From: Sphingomonas sp. PP-CE-1A-559
GTDB taxonomy: Bacteria > Pseudomonadota > Alphaproteobacteria > Sphingomonadales > Sphingomonadaceae
DNA length: 64,000 bases
Direction of reading: 5' to 3'
Assembly: GCF_004340965.1 (NCBI RefSeq)
Contig: NZ_SLYA01000003.1
Span: 310,001 to 374,000, forward strand
The position numbers were made by a program, and so were the translations under genes. Below are positions 19,345 through 28,117 of this stretch, in pieces (position 1 is the first letter of the stretch; each line of letters opens with the position of its first letter). A model generated the notes under the pieces. The model was not told where the DNA came from. It worked only from the letters and a program-made list of their open reading frames with translations, and did no database searches.

Positions 19345-19881
19345 ATGAAGACGTTGACGCTGTTGCGCCACGCCAAGTCCGGCTGGGACGATCCGGTCGC
19401 GCGCGATTTCGACCGCCCACTCAACGCCAAGGGCAAGCGCGCCGCGGCGATGGTCGGTCGGCATATGCGGTCGCTGGGGCTTGCGTTCGATCATGCGATT
19501 GCGTCGCCGGCGGTGCGGGTTTCGGAGACCTTGGAGCAGATCGAATCGGGCTATGGCCGGACGATCGCGCCGGACCTGGATCGACGGGTGTATCTCGCAT
19601 CGGCGGCGACGTTGCTCGACTTGGTGCACGGCTTTCCGGCCGAGGCAGAGAGCGCGCTGCTGGTCGGGCATAATCCCGGGTTGGAGGATCTTGTCCTGAT
19701 GTTGGTTGCGGATGGGGCCGATCCGCTTCGCGACGCGGTCGAGGACAAGTATCCGACGGCCAGCATTGCCGAGCTTCAGTTCGAGGGGGAGTGGAGCGAC
19801 GTTGCGGCGGGTACGGCTCGCCTGACCCGCTTCATCCGACCCCGCGATCTCGATCCGACTTTAGGGCCCGACGCGGACTAA
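19345..19881 (+). CDS. SixA-like phosphohistidine phosphatase (histidine phosphatase superfamily)
   Basis: A 178-residue phosphatase of the phosphoglycerate-mutase-like fold. The catalytic 'LLRHAKSGWDD' puts the nucleophile at His9; 'HAIASPAVRVSETLE' and 'LLVGHNPGLEDL' give the second arginine and the second histidine. SixA in E. coli removes phosphate from histidine in phosphorelay or PTS proteins; the target here is unknown. The ATG at 19345 has GAGGA 6 bases upstream. Likely in an operon with the helicase. Confidence 0.88.
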   Translation: MKTLTLLRHAKSGWDDPVARDFDRPLNAKGKRAAAMVGRHMRSLGLAFDHAIASPAVRVSETLEQIESGYGRTIAPDLDRRVYLASAATLLDLVHGFPAEAESALLVGHNPGLEDLVLMLVADGADPLRDAVEDKYPTASIAELQFEGEWSDVAAGTARLTRFIRPRDLDPTLGPDAD

Positions 19882-19885
19882 ACCA

Positions 19886-19940
19886 TGTTTCCCCGCGAAG
19901 GCGGGGACCCAGACTGGGCTCCCGCCTTCGCGGGAGAACA
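19886..19940. repeat. Palindromic intergenic repeat, family A
   Basis: Copy of the A-family palindrome directly after the SixA-like gene: 'TGTTTCCCCGCGAAGGCGGG' with 'CTCCCGCCTTCGCGGGAGAAC'. It is followed 35 bases later by a B-family element, so the two families are distinct and can sit side by side. Confidence 0.85.
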
Positions 19941-19975
19941 AGGGGGCGTGAGCGCTCCGCTCCTTCAACTTCATA

Positions 19976-20081
19976 CCACCCCGGCGAAGGCCGGGGCCCA
20001 ATTGGAGACGTGGTTGTAACGGCGGACCGCCCTACCTCACTATCCGTTTCCAATTGGGCCCCGGCCTTCGCCGGGGTGGTG
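19976..20081 (+). repeat. Long palindromic element, family B
   Basis: Arms 'ACCCCGGCGAAGGCCGGGGC' and 'GGGCCCCGGCCTTCGCCGGG' surround a core with 'ACGTGGTTGTAACGGCGGAC' and 'CCGTTTCCAATTGGG'. Forward orientation, in a convergent gap. Confidence 0.8.
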
Positions 20082-20130
20082 CGGGTTTTCGGTAAGCTGA
20101 TCTCGAACAAACCCGAGATCGTCGAAGCGC

Positions 20131-20655
20131 TTAGCTCTTCCCCGCCATCCGCGCCTTCAGATCCGAGAACGCATTCGCCGGCCGGAACTCGTCCTCGCTG
20201 ATCACCCCCGCCGCCGCCAGCGCCGCCGCGGCATTAGGCCCCCTTGGAAACGGGTCGATCGCCAGCGCCAGCGTATCCGCCGCCGCCTCGCCAAGATCGA
20301 TCGTCCCCCCCTCGATCGCGACCGTGTCGAGCGCATCGTCGGACAGTTCGACCTCGTCGCCTTCCGCCACCAACTGCGCAACGAACAACAGCGCGACCGG
20401 CTCGTCGATCTGCGTATCGAGCGGTTCGTCGGTCACCGAACACGCCTGCACCGCCGCGCCGGTCACGCGGCCCTTCACGACGATGCCGCTGTCGGTGCGT
20501 TTGATGCCGAGTCGCGCGTCGAGACGCGTGATCGAGAGCAGCGCGAACCGCTTGGCCAGTGCCGCGCGCTCGTCCTCGGTCGCAGCGATCTCGACGATCC
20601 GTTCGCGCTCGCCGATCGTGTCGAGGCGTTCGGGACGGCTGAACTCGGGCTTCAC
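20131..20655 (-). CDS. YceD-family (DUF177) protein
   Basis: A 174-residue acidic protein of the DUF177/YceD family. The conserved core is seen in 'VVKGRVTGAAVQACSVTDEPLDTQIDEPV', with the single cysteine typical of alphaproteobacterial members, and 'IDLGEAAADTLALAIDPFPR' near the C-terminus. Family members are linked to 23S rRNA accumulation and usually lie beside rpmF and plsX, which are not here. The start is a GTG at 20653-20655 with GGAG about 8 bases upstream. The last bases of the upstream gene overlap this start (GTGA). Confidence 0.85.
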   Translation of the reverse strand: MKPEFSRPERLDTIGERERIVEIAATEDERAALAKRFALLSITRLDARLGIKRTDSGIVVKGRVTGAAVQACSVTDEPLDTQIDEPVALLFVAQLVAEGDEVELSDDALDTVAIEGGTIDLGEAAADTLALAIDPFPRGPNAAAALAAAGVISEDEFRPANAFSDLKARMAGKS

Positions 20656-21158
20656 GGCAATTCTCCAGATAACAGATTCGGTAGTGGCGTCGCAGCCAGC
20701 CCCGCATGAAAGGCCATCACCGACTCGCGGACGTAAGTCAGCGCGGCATCGTCCGGCCCAGCGCCCCGGTACAGGTTGCGCACTAACGCCGGCGCGATAT
20801 CGCCCGCCGCCAGCCCGTCGCGGTAGGCACCAAGCCGCCCGCCGAGCATGCTCATCATCTTGCCGATATGCTTGCCGACGATGATGTCGCCGATCCCGAT
20901 CTCGCGGAGCTGCCCGTCCATGTCGTCGACGAACCGCTCGGCCAGACGCGCCGCGGGTTCGCCGCCAGCGGGCTCCGTCTCGAGCCGCAACATGACGATC
21001 GCCAGCAAGGTCGCGATCATGTCGAAGCGGCCGTCGACGGTGTCCGGCACCGCGCCCTCCCGATACCAATGTTCCGCGCGGGCCCGGCCGACAACAGCGT
21101 TGTAAAGCGGCAGCGCCTCGTCGGGCTTCTCGCCGAGCAGTCTTCCCAACCAGCTCAA
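20652..21158 (-). CDS. Ubiquinol-cytochrome c chaperone (CBP3-like)
   Basis: A 168-residue protein of the ubiquinol-cytochrome c chaperone family, related to mitochondrial CBP3/UQCC1, which helps assemble cytochrome b of complex III. Seen: 'LYNAVVGRARAEHWYREGAVPDTVDGRFDMIATLLAIVMLRL' and 'FVDDMDGQLREIGIGDIIVGKHIGKMM', both family hallmarks. It overlaps the YceD start by 4 bases, so they form a two-gene operon. bamE is divergent. Confidence 0.9.
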   Translation of the reverse strand: MSWLGRLLGEKPDEALPLYNAVVGRARAEHWYREGAVPDTVDGRFDMIATLLAIVMLRLETEPAGGEPAARLAERFVDDMDGQLREIGIGDIIVGKHIGKMMSMLGGRLGAYRDGLAAGDIAPALVRNLYRGAGPDDAALTYVRESVMAFHAGLAATPLPNLLSGELP

Positions 21159-21292
21159 AATCTATCGTCCTCAACACGAAGCCGCGCTTCGGCTTGTTTG
21201 CCCGCGCATCCTCGCATATCGAGGCGATCGGCGGCCGATGCAATCGCGTGGGACCCGTCACGTGTTTTCGCGTGCCCCGGTTGGGAGTTTAT

Positions 21293-21799
21293 ATGAGCGT
21301 GTTTTCCGCCCGTACGGGTCTCGCCGCCGCACTTGCGGTCGCCGCATTGGCCAGTGGGGGCTGCACCCAGCTGCGCTCGCACCAGGGCTATGTCGTCGAT
21401 ACCGACCTCGTCAACTCGGTCCAGCCGGGCGTCGACAACCGCCAGTCGGTGCTCGCCACGCTCGGCAAGCCGACGCTCGCCGGCCAGTTCGACCAGGGCG
21501 ACTGGTATTATCTCGCGCGCGACAGCCGCAACCTCGCGTTCCGCAACCCGCGCGCCAACGCGCAGATCACGTTGCAGATCAGCTTTGATCAAAAGGGTAC
21601 CGTCACCGCGATTCGCCGCGGCGGGCTCGATCAGGTCGCGTCGATCGCACCCTATGGCAAGAAGACGCCGACGCTCGGTCGCGAGCGCGGATTCTTCCAG
21701 GATCTGTTCGGTAACATCGGCACGGTCGGCGCGGCGGGGGCTGGCGGCGGCGGTGGCGGCGGTAGCAACACCGGCGGCGGCGGTCGAAATCGACCATAG
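21293..21799 (+). CDS. bamE: Outer membrane assembly lipoprotein BamE
   Basis: A 168-residue lipoprotein of the SmpA/OmlA family, part of the BAM complex that inserts outer-membrane proteins. The signal peptide ends in the lipobox 'ALASGGC' (Cys24). The core shows 'GYVVDTDLVNSVQPGVDNRQSVLATLGKPTL', 'WYYLARDSRN' and 'ITLQISFDQKGTVTAI'. A glycine-rich tail (about 140-168) is longer than in E. coli and probably unstructured. GGGAG precedes the ATG at 21293. Confidence 0.93.
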   Translation: MSVFSARTGLAAALAVAALASGGCTQLRSHQGYVVDTDLVNSVQPGVDNRQSVLATLGKPTLAGQFDQGDWYYLARDSRNLAFRNPRANAQITLQISFDQKGTVTAIRRGGLDQVASIAPYGKKTPTLGRERGFFQDLFGNIGTVGAAGAGGGGGGGSNTGGGGRNRP

Positions 21800-21835
21800 C
21801 CGGTCGGTCTGAAGGGTAAGCCCAAAGTCGGTTAG

Positions 21836-21866
21836 GCCGCACCGCGTGCTACGCAGCGGTGCGGCC
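21836..21866 (+). terminator. Hairpin after bamE
   Basis: GGCCGCACCGC and GCGGTGCGGCC form an 11-bp stem around GTGCTACGCA. There is no T-tract, so it may protect the 3' end or act with Rho instead of alone. Confidence 0.55.
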
Positions 21867-22047
21867 GGGCCGGGCATCATCGGCGCCGATCCCGAAAGGG
21901 GGGAAAGGGATCATCGTCGTAACGCACGTTCGACGCGATGGTTCGCCATGTGCCGCCGTAATTCGAGAAAACGACAAACATCCGTTCTCGATAAGACTAT
22001 ATCCGTTACCACGGTGACTTCCGGTACCCTCCGTCCGGGGGTGTGGC

Positions 22048-23496
22048 TTGGGCGAGTCGCTGTGGATCATCGACGCGTCTGCGCGAGAGATGCTGCTGTT
22101 TGCGGGCGTCGGACTGCTACTCGGTGGTATCGATGATCTGCTGGTCGATCTTGTCTATATCGGTCACCGGATCAGGCATGGCGGCCGGGCTCGCCTGACT
22201 CTCGCCACTCTGCCGTCGCCGCGCATTGCAGGACGGATCGCTGTGTTCGTCGCGGCGTGGGACGAGGTCGCGGTGATCGGCGGGATGCTGACGACTGCGC
22301 TCGATCGCTACGACCACGATAATTACCGAATCTACGTTGGCGCCTATCCGAACGACCGGGGAACGATCGATGCGATTGCCGCGGTCGCCGAGCGCGACGC
22401 GCGTATCCGGCTCGTGATCGGGCCACGCAACGGACCGACGACCAAGGCCGACTGCCTCAACACGCTGTGGCATGCGCTGTGTCGCGACGATCTACGAGAC
22501 GGGGCAGGGATAAATCTACCCACCAAGGCGATCGTGCTTCACGATGCCGAAGACGTCGTGCACGCGCAGGAGTTGCGCGTCTTCGACAGCCTGATCGAGC
22601 AGTATGACGTGATCCAGCTTCCCGTCCTGCCGCTGGTCCACCGCGGTGCGCGGCTGGTGTCAGGACACTATGCCGACGAGTTCGCCGAATCCCACGCCAA
22701 GCAGATCGTCGTCCGGACCGCGCTGGGCGCCGCGATGCCGCTTGCCGGCACGGGCTGTGCGATCGCACCCGCCGTCCTTGCGACGATTGCGCAGGCACGG
22801 GGCGGCGATCCGTTCGACGCCACCAGTCTGACCGAGGATTACGAGCTGGGCTTGCGACTGGCAGAGCTAGGTGCACGCGGCATCTTCGCGCGTGTCGCGG
22901 CGGACGACGCCGGGACGGTGGTCGCGGTACGCGCGTATTTCCCGTGTACGCTTAGTGGATCGGTGCGCCAGAAGACGCGGTGGATGATGGGTATCGCGCT
23001 GGCCGGCTGGGATCGTACCGGCTGGGGGCGGCCCCGCGCGGTCGCCGATCACTGGATGCGAATGCGCGATCGACGCGCGCCGCTGGCCGTCGTGATCCTA
23101 GCGGTCGGCTATCTTGCGGTGCCGATATGGCTGTTGTCGCTACTGATACACGGCCAAGCCGACGGCGCGTCGCCCTACGCGAACGGCGCCTACCCGATCG
23201 CGTTCTGGCTGCTCGTCGCCAATGGCGGGTTGCTGGCGTGGCGGTTGATCGTGCGGATGATATTCACGGGACGCAGTTATGGTATGCGCGAGGCGATCTG
23301 GGCGCTGCCGCGGTTTCTCGTAGGCAACCTCGTCTCGCTGATCGCCGCACCGCGCGCGGTGATCGTCTATATCGGCATGCTGCGCGGCGCGGCGCCGGTC
23401 TGGGACAAGACGCAACACGAGTTTCCCGACGCGCTGCCCATCGACGTCATCACTGACAGCCTCAACCACCCGGGCCTTGCCGCCGCGGCACGATGA
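22048..23496 (+). CDS. NfrB-like membrane glycosyltransferase, without the C-terminal cyclic-di-GMP domain
   Basis: An inner-membrane family 2 glycosyltransferase of 482 residues. One helix lies near residues 16-38; the cytoplasmic GT domain shows 'AWDE' early, 'HDAEDVVHAQELRVFD' (the D-x-D position), 'TEDYELGLRL' (ED) and 'RQKTRWMMGIAL' (the QxxRW motif). Three to four helices follow. E. coli NfrB is much longer because it ends in a GspE_N/MshEN-type domain that binds cyclic di-GMP; here the protein stops after the membrane part. The start is a TTG at 22048 after GGGGG. The stop overlaps the next gene's ATG. Confidence 0.85.
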   Translation: MGESLWIIDASAREMLLFAGVGLLLGGIDDLLVDLVYIGHRIRHGGRARLTLATLPSPRIAGRIAVFVAAWDEVAVIGGMLTTALDRYDHDNYRIYVGAYPNDRGTIDAIAAVAERDARIRLVIGPRNGPTTKADCLNTLWHALCRDDLRDGAGINLPTKAIVLHDAEDVVHAQELRVFDSLIEQYDVIQLPVLPLVHRGARLVSGHYADEFAESHAKQIVVRTALGAAMPLAGTGCAIAPAVLATIAQARGGDPFDATSLTEDYELGLRLAELGARGIFARVAADDAGTVVAVRAYFPCTLSGSVRQKTRWMMGIALAGWDRTGWGRPRAVADHWMRMRDRRAPLAVVILAVGYLAVPIWLLSLLIHGQADGASPYANGAYPIAFWLLVANGGLLAWRLIVRMIFTGRSYGMREAIWALPRFLVGNLVSLIAAPRAVIVYIGMLRGAAPVWDKTQHEFPDALPIDVITDSLNHPGLAAAAR

Positions 23497-24488
23497 GTGT
23501 CGGGCGCCCGCTGCGCTTTCTCGCGTTGGCGTTGGGCGGATGGGTGATGGTCCGCGTGGCGTTGTTGTTGCCGGAGGTAACCTCGCTTCCACCCTCGGAG
23601 ATAATTCCGCGAGTTGTCGAAGTGCTCGTGCCGCAAGTCGCCGCAGCAATTCTCGGGCGACCCCGCGTGGCTCCGCGGGTGGTGACTATGCCACGCGTCG
23701 CTGTTGCATTGCCGATTTACGCCAAGGGTCGACCATGGCAGGCACCGACGATTGTGCCGCCGCGCCCCGTAGCGCGCGTTCTTCCCGATTTGCCAGCCGC
23801 CGCAGAGCCTCGGACATACCTCGTTCTGTCGCCGGTAGCACCGCCCATGGTCGCCAACGGGCCAAGTCGTCTCAGCGGAAGCGCATGGCTGCTCGCGCGT
23901 GGCGGTCCCGCGGGTACGGTATCGGGCGGGCAGCTCGGCGCATCGCAGGGCGGTTTGCGACTAGCCTATGCGCTCGGCAGCCAGCGTAGGGTCGCGCTGG
24001 TGGCGCGCGTCGCCACCCCGCTCAGGGGCGCCGGACGGGAGGCGGCGTTCGGGGTCGCATGGCAACCGACGCGGTTCCCGGTCCGCCTCGTCGCCGAGCA
24101 AAGGTTCGCGCTCGATGGCGGCCGCGGCGGACCGACGGTGGGCGTCATCGCCGGCTATGGTCCCGCCGAAGTCGCGCCGGGTATCCGTCTGGAAGCGTAC
24201 GGCCAGGCCGGCGGGATTGCGCGTGACGGGATCGAAGGCTTCGTCGACGCGTCCGCACGACTCACGCATCCGCTGGGAAAGCTTGCCGGCGCGACCATAG
24301 ACATCGGTGTTGGCGCATGGGGCAGCGCGCAGCGTGACGCCGAACGCTTCGATATCGGACCCTCACTCGTCGCCGCGCTGCCTGTAGCGCGCAAGACCAT
24401 CCGCCTGACGCTCGACTGGCGCGAACGCATCGCCGGCGGCGCGCGTCCGGGCTCGGGCCCCGCCCTCTCGATCGGTAGCGACTTCTGA
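23493..24488 (+). CDS. Probable outer-membrane barrel, NfrA C-terminal-like
   Basis: A 331-residue exported protein starting with ATGA overlap on the NfrB-like gene. An N-terminal helix (about 8-26) serves as signal or anchor, then a proline-rich segment (about 30-115). The last 200 residues alternate polar and hydrophobic residues with many 'GG' turns ('GGLRLAYALGSQRRVALVARVATPL', 'FDIGPSLVAALPV', ending '..LSIGSDF' with a C-terminal aromatic). This looks like a beta barrel, similar in position and form to the end of NfrA, the outer-membrane part of the N4-receptor glycan system. It lacks the long TPR region of E. coli NfrA. Confidence 0.65.
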   Translation: MSVGRPLRFLALALGGWVMVRVALLLPEVTSLPPSEIIPRVVEVLVPQVAAAILGRPRVAPRVVTMPRVAVALPIYAKGRPWQAPTIVPPRPVARVLPDLPAAAEPRTYLVLSPVAPPMVANGPSRLSGSAWLLARGGPAGTVSGGQLGASQGGLRLAYALGSQRRVALVARVATPLRGAGREAAFGVAWQPTRFPVRLVAEQRFALDGGRGGPTVGVIAGYGPAEVAPGIRLEAYGQAGGIARDGIEGFVDASARLTHPLGKLAGATIDIGVGAWGSAQRDAERFDIGPSLVAALPVARKTIRLTLDWRERIAGGARPGSGPALSIGSDF

Positions 24489-24536
24489 AAGGTCGAGCCT
24501 AGCCCCGCCCGCGCAATCCGGTGTAACGCTGCGGTC

Positions 24537-25451
24537 GTGGATCTGTATCTCCCCGTCGCCAACCTGTCGGTCAACGCGCTCGTCATCATCCTGCTCGGCG
24601 GGGGAGTCGGGCTGTTGTCGGGGATGTTCGGCGTCGGCGGCGGCTTCCTGACGACGCCACTGCTGATCGTCTACGGCATTCCGCCGACGGTTGCCGCAGC
24701 CTCTTCCGCGAGCCAAGTGACCGGCGCGAGCGTGTCGGGCGTGTTCGCGCATTTTCGGCGCAAGGGCGTCGATACCAAGATGGGCGGGGTGCTCGTCGCG
24801 GGCGGCATCCTTGGGTCGTTCTTCGGTGCGTGGCTGTTTCGACTGCTCCAGCAAAGCGGCCAGATCGATACGGTGATCGCGATCGTCTACGTGGTCATGC
24901 TCGGGTCGATCGGCGGCCTGATGGCAAAGGAATCGATCGGCACGATCGGCCGCGTGCGCACCGGACGCCCTCCCAAGGCGCGCAAGCGTCGCCATCACCC
25001 GCTCGTCGCCGCGCTACCGCTCAGGACGCGCTTCTACGCGTCGGGGCTCTATATCTCGCCGCTCGCACCGTTGTTGCTGGGGTTCTTTACCGGCATCCTG
25101 ACGATTCTGCTCGGCATCGGTGGCGGCTTCATTCTCGTCCCCGCGATGATCTATTTGCTGGGCATGGCGACGTCGGTGGTGGTCGGCACGTCGCTGTTCC
25201 AGACGCTGTTCGTGACCGCGGTCGCGACGATGGTGCACGCGACCACCACCAAGGCGGTCGATATCGTGCTGGCGGCTTTGCTCCTGCTCGGCTCGGTCGT
25301 AGGAGCGCAGGTCGGCGCGCGGTTCGCGACCAAGTTCCGCCCCGAATATCTCCGTCTCGGACTTGCGGTCATGGTGCTGCTGGTCGGCGCGCGCATCCTG
25401 CTCGGACTCGTCTGGCGCCCCGAGGAGATCTTCTCGGTCACGCTGTCGTGA
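24537..25451 (+). CDS. TauE/SafE-family sulfite exporter-like permease
   Basis: A 304-residue membrane protein with about eight helices in two repeats; each repeat has a glycine-rich helix ('GVGLLSGMFGVGGGFLTTPLL' and 'GILTILLGIGGGFILVPAMIYLLG'), the mark of the TauE/SafE family. The proposed role is export of sulfite or another sulfur compound; the substrate is not proven. It starts with GTG at 24537, 48 bases after the barrel gene. The stop overlaps the start of a TIGR02186 gene. Confidence 0.88.
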   Translation: MDLYLPVANLSVNALVIILLGGGVGLLSGMFGVGGGFLTTPLLIVYGIPPTVAAASSASQVTGASVSGVFAHFRRKGVDTKMGGVLVAGGILGSFFGAWLFRLLQQSGQIDTVIAIVYVVMLGSIGGLMAKESIGTIGRVRTGRPPKARKRRHHPLVAALPLRTRFYASGLYISPLAPLLLGFFTGILTILLGIGGGFILVPAMIYLLGMATSVVVGTSLFQTLFVTAVATMVHATTTKAVDIVLAALLLLGSVVGAQVGARFATKFRPEYLRLGLAVMVLLVGARILLGLVWRPEEIFSVTLS

Positions 25452-26206
25452 AGCCTCGCTGGCTAGTTCTGCTCGCGCCGTTGCTGATGGCGCAGGCGAA
25501 GCCCGTGCTGGTCCCCGACGTGTCACAACGCAATATCGAGATCGCCTACAGCTTCACCGGTGCCGAGCTGCTGCTGTTCGGTGCGATCCTCTATCCCGGT
25601 GGCCGCCTGCCGACCGGTGAGCAACCCACCGATATCGTCGTCGTCGTCAAGGGCCCGACCCAGTCGATCCTGATGCGCGAGAAGGAGAAGGTCGCCGGCA
25701 TCTGGGTCAACGCCGCACGCCTGCGATACCGTTCCGCCCCCAGTTTCTACGCGATCGCCTCGTCCAAACCGATCGACCGCCTCGTCGACGACCGGACGCG
25801 CGCGATCTACGAACTCGGCCTCGACAGCCTGCAATTGTCGCCGGCGTCGAGCGCACCGGCGCCGATCCAGGACCGTTTCCAGAAGGGGCTCGTCGACCTC
25901 AAGCGCCGCGCCGGCCTGTATTACGAGGCGCCTCGCGCGGTCGAGATCACCGACGGCGTGCTCTACCGTGCACGCGTGTCGATTCCCGCCCGCGTGCCCG
26001 TCGGCCGCTTCACAGCGGAGACGTTCCTGATCCGCGACGGGCGCGTACTCGCAGCCGCAGTACGCGACATCGACATCCGCAAATCGGGCTTCGAGCGATT
26101 CGTCGCGCGCGCTGCGGATCGCTCTTCGGTAACCTACGGGCTGGTCGCGGTCGCGCTGTCGGTGTTCCTGGGCTGGGCGGCAGGCTGGATCGCGCGCCGG
26201 GTCTAG
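25448..26206 (+). CDS. TIGR02186-family membrane protein
   Basis: A 252-residue protein of the alphaproteobacterial TIGR02186 family, known mainly as the neighbour of TauE-type permeases. Signal peptide (to about residue 18), then a periplasmic domain with 'NIEIAYSFTGAELLLFGAI' and 'TDIVVVVKGP', and a C-terminal membrane helix near 230-250 ('GLVAVALSVFLGWAAGWIA'). It starts with GTG at 25448 inside the TauE stop (GTGA). The tight pairing suggests it helps the permease bind or sense its substrate; this is inference. Confidence 0.85.
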   Translation: MKPRWLVLLAPLLMAQAKPVLVPDVSQRNIEIAYSFTGAELLLFGAILYPGGRLPTGEQPTDIVVVVKGPTQSILMREKEKVAGIWVNAARLRYRSAPSFYAIASSKPIDRLVDDRTRAIYELGLDSLQLSPASSAPAPIQDRFQKGLVDLKRRAGLYYEAPRAVEITDGVLYRARVSIPARVPVGRFTAETFLIRDGRVLAAAVRDIDIRKSGFERFVARAADRSSVTYGLVAVALSVFLGWAAGWIARRV

Positions 26207-26310
26207 CGCGTCTCAGCGACTAAACGCGCACCAACGCGCCGGTTTTTTCCAGCAAGTTCAACACCGTCGTCATCGGATATTTACAATTATCGCGGCAGGG
26301 TCGGTCCGAA

Positions 26311-28002
26311 ATGACTGGAGACTTTGCGGCGATGAGCGACATGCCGGGACCTGGCGCATTCTTGCGCGCGGCACCCCTGACGGGCGGATTCGCTGGCGCG
26401 AGCGCTGCGGCGGCACCCGTCGGCGTTGTCTTCGCGATCGCCGGATCGAGCAGCCGTATCCTGCTTGATCGCGCCGCGATCGCGGTGCTGCATGACGATT
26501 CCGATCCGGTCGTCGCAGCGGCCGGACAGGTCGGCAGCCAGATCAAGATGCGCGTCGGCGCAACGTGGCTGGTCGCCAACATCCGCTCGCTCAAGCTGGA
26601 GGATGCCGCCGGCACCTGCGTCGCCGCGGAGATCGACTATCTGGGGGAAGGCGATGAGGATAAACTCACCGGCAAGCTCTATCGATTCCGCCGCGGCGTC
26701 ACGCGCTATCCGATGCCCGGCTGCGAGGTGTTCCCGATCACCACGGCCGACCTGCAACAGGTCTATGCCGCCGACGACCGTGCGAACATCACGATCGGCA
26801 CGGTCTATCCGACCGCCGATATTCCCGCCGCGCTGTACGTCGACGCGATGCTCGGCAAGCATTTCGCGCTCGTCGGGTCGACCGGCACGGGCAAGTCGAC
26901 CAGCGCCGCGCTGATCCTGCACCGCATCTGCGAACTCGCGCCGCAGGGGCACATCGTGATGATCGACCCGCATGGCGAATATGCCGCCGCGTTCAAATCG
27001 AATGGGGCGATCTACGACGTTTCGAACCTGCAGATGCCGTATTGGCTGATGAACTTCGAGGAGCATTGCGAGGTCTTCCTCACCAGCAGCGGTTCCGCGC
27101 GACAGTTCGATGCCGACATCCTCGCCAAATGCCTGCTCGCGGCAAAGGCGAAAAGCCGCCTCGGACAGGAGATCGCAAAGCTCACGGTGGACGCGCCGAT
27201 CCCGTATATGCTCAGCGATCTAACGACGATCATCAGCGCCGAGATGGGCAAGATGGACCGCGCCGGCGACACTTCGCCCTATCTCCGGCTCAAATCCAAG
27301 ATCGACGAGATCAAGGCCGATCCGCGCTACGGCTTCATGTTCTCCGGCATGCTGGTGGCGGACACGATGGCGAGCTTCCTCGCGCGCATTTTCCGCCTGC
27401 CCGGCGACGGTAAGCCGATCTCGATCATCGATGTCTCTGGCGTGCCGTCGGACATCACCTCGGTGGTGGTTGCGGTGCTCGCGCGGATGACGTTCGACTT
27501 CGCGATCTGGTCGCGCAACGAACCGCAGCGGCCGATCCTGCTCGTCTGCGAGGAGGCGCATCGCTACATCCCGGCAGGGCAGGAGGCGAACAGTTCGGTC
27601 GGGCGCATCCTCGGCCGCATCGCCAAGGAAGGCCGCAAATACGGCGTGTCGCTGGGGCTCATCACGCAGCGTCCGTCGGATCTCGCAGAGGGTGTGCTGT
27701 CGCAATGCGGCACGATCATCGCGATGCGCCTCAACAACGACCGCGACCAGGCATTCGTCCGCGCGGCGATGCCCGAGGGCGCACGCGGTTTCCTCGATTC
27801 GATCCCCGCACTCCGTAATCGCGAATGCATCATCTGCGGCGAAGGCGTGACGATCCCGATCCGCGTGAGCTTCGACGGATTGGAGGAGGAGAAACGCCCC
27901 GCCTCGGGTGATCCGCTATTCTCCGAACTATGGCGCGACGTCGGCGGTGAGGACCAGATCATCGGCCGCACGATCCAGCGCTGGCGAGCACAAGGCAAAT
28001 AG
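26311..28002 (+). CDS. HerA-type ATPase (DUF87, HAS-barrel)
   Basis: A 563-residue hexameric-type ATPase related to archaeal HerA. An N-terminal HAS-barrel-like part (about 20-150) is followed by Walker A 'VGSTGTGKSTS' (about 188-198), Walker B 'ILLVCEEAHRYIP' (about 410-422) and 'GVSLGLITQRPSDL' (sensor region). HerA proteins pump DNA with nuclease NurA or Sir2 partners, often in defence or repair; no such nuclease gene is adjacent. The ATG at 26311 is used; an ATG seven codons later is possible. Upstream: a 104-base gap after the TIGR02186 gene. Confidence 0.88.
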   Translation: MTGDFAAMSDMPGPGAFLRAAPLTGGFAGASAAAAPVGVVFAIAGSSSRILLDRAAIAVLHDDSDPVVAAAGQVGSQIKMRVGATWLVANIRSLKLEDAAGTCVAAEIDYLGEGDEDKLTGKLYRFRRGVTRYPMPGCEVFPITTADLQQVYAADDRANITIGTVYPTADIPAALYVDAMLGKHFALVGSTGTGKSTSAALILHRICELAPQGHIVMIDPHGEYAAAFKSNGAIYDVSNLQMPYWLMNFEEHCEVFLTSSGSARQFDADILAKCLLAAKAKSRLGQEIAKLTVDAPIPYMLSDLTTIISAEMGKMDRAGDTSPYLRLKSKIDEIKADPRYGFMFSGMLVADTMASFLARIFRLPGDGKPISIIDVSGVPSDITSVVVAVLARMTFDFAIWSRNEPQRPILLVCEEAHRYIPAGQEANSSVGRILGRIAKEGRKYGVSLGLITQRPSDLAEGVLSQCGTIIAMRLNNDRDQAFVRAAMPEGARGFLDSIPALRNRECIICGEGVTIPIRVSFDGLEEEKRPASGDPLFSELWRDVGGEDQIIGRTIQRWRAQGK

Positions 28003-28117
28003 GTGCGATCGGTCAGTGCAGGGATCGACAAGCATAACCCGTCGCTAGCTGTATTCCGGTAAAAGAGGGGATCTGATCGTGGACGTGATCACATGCCGGT
28101 CTTTGTTTTTCGGTCGA

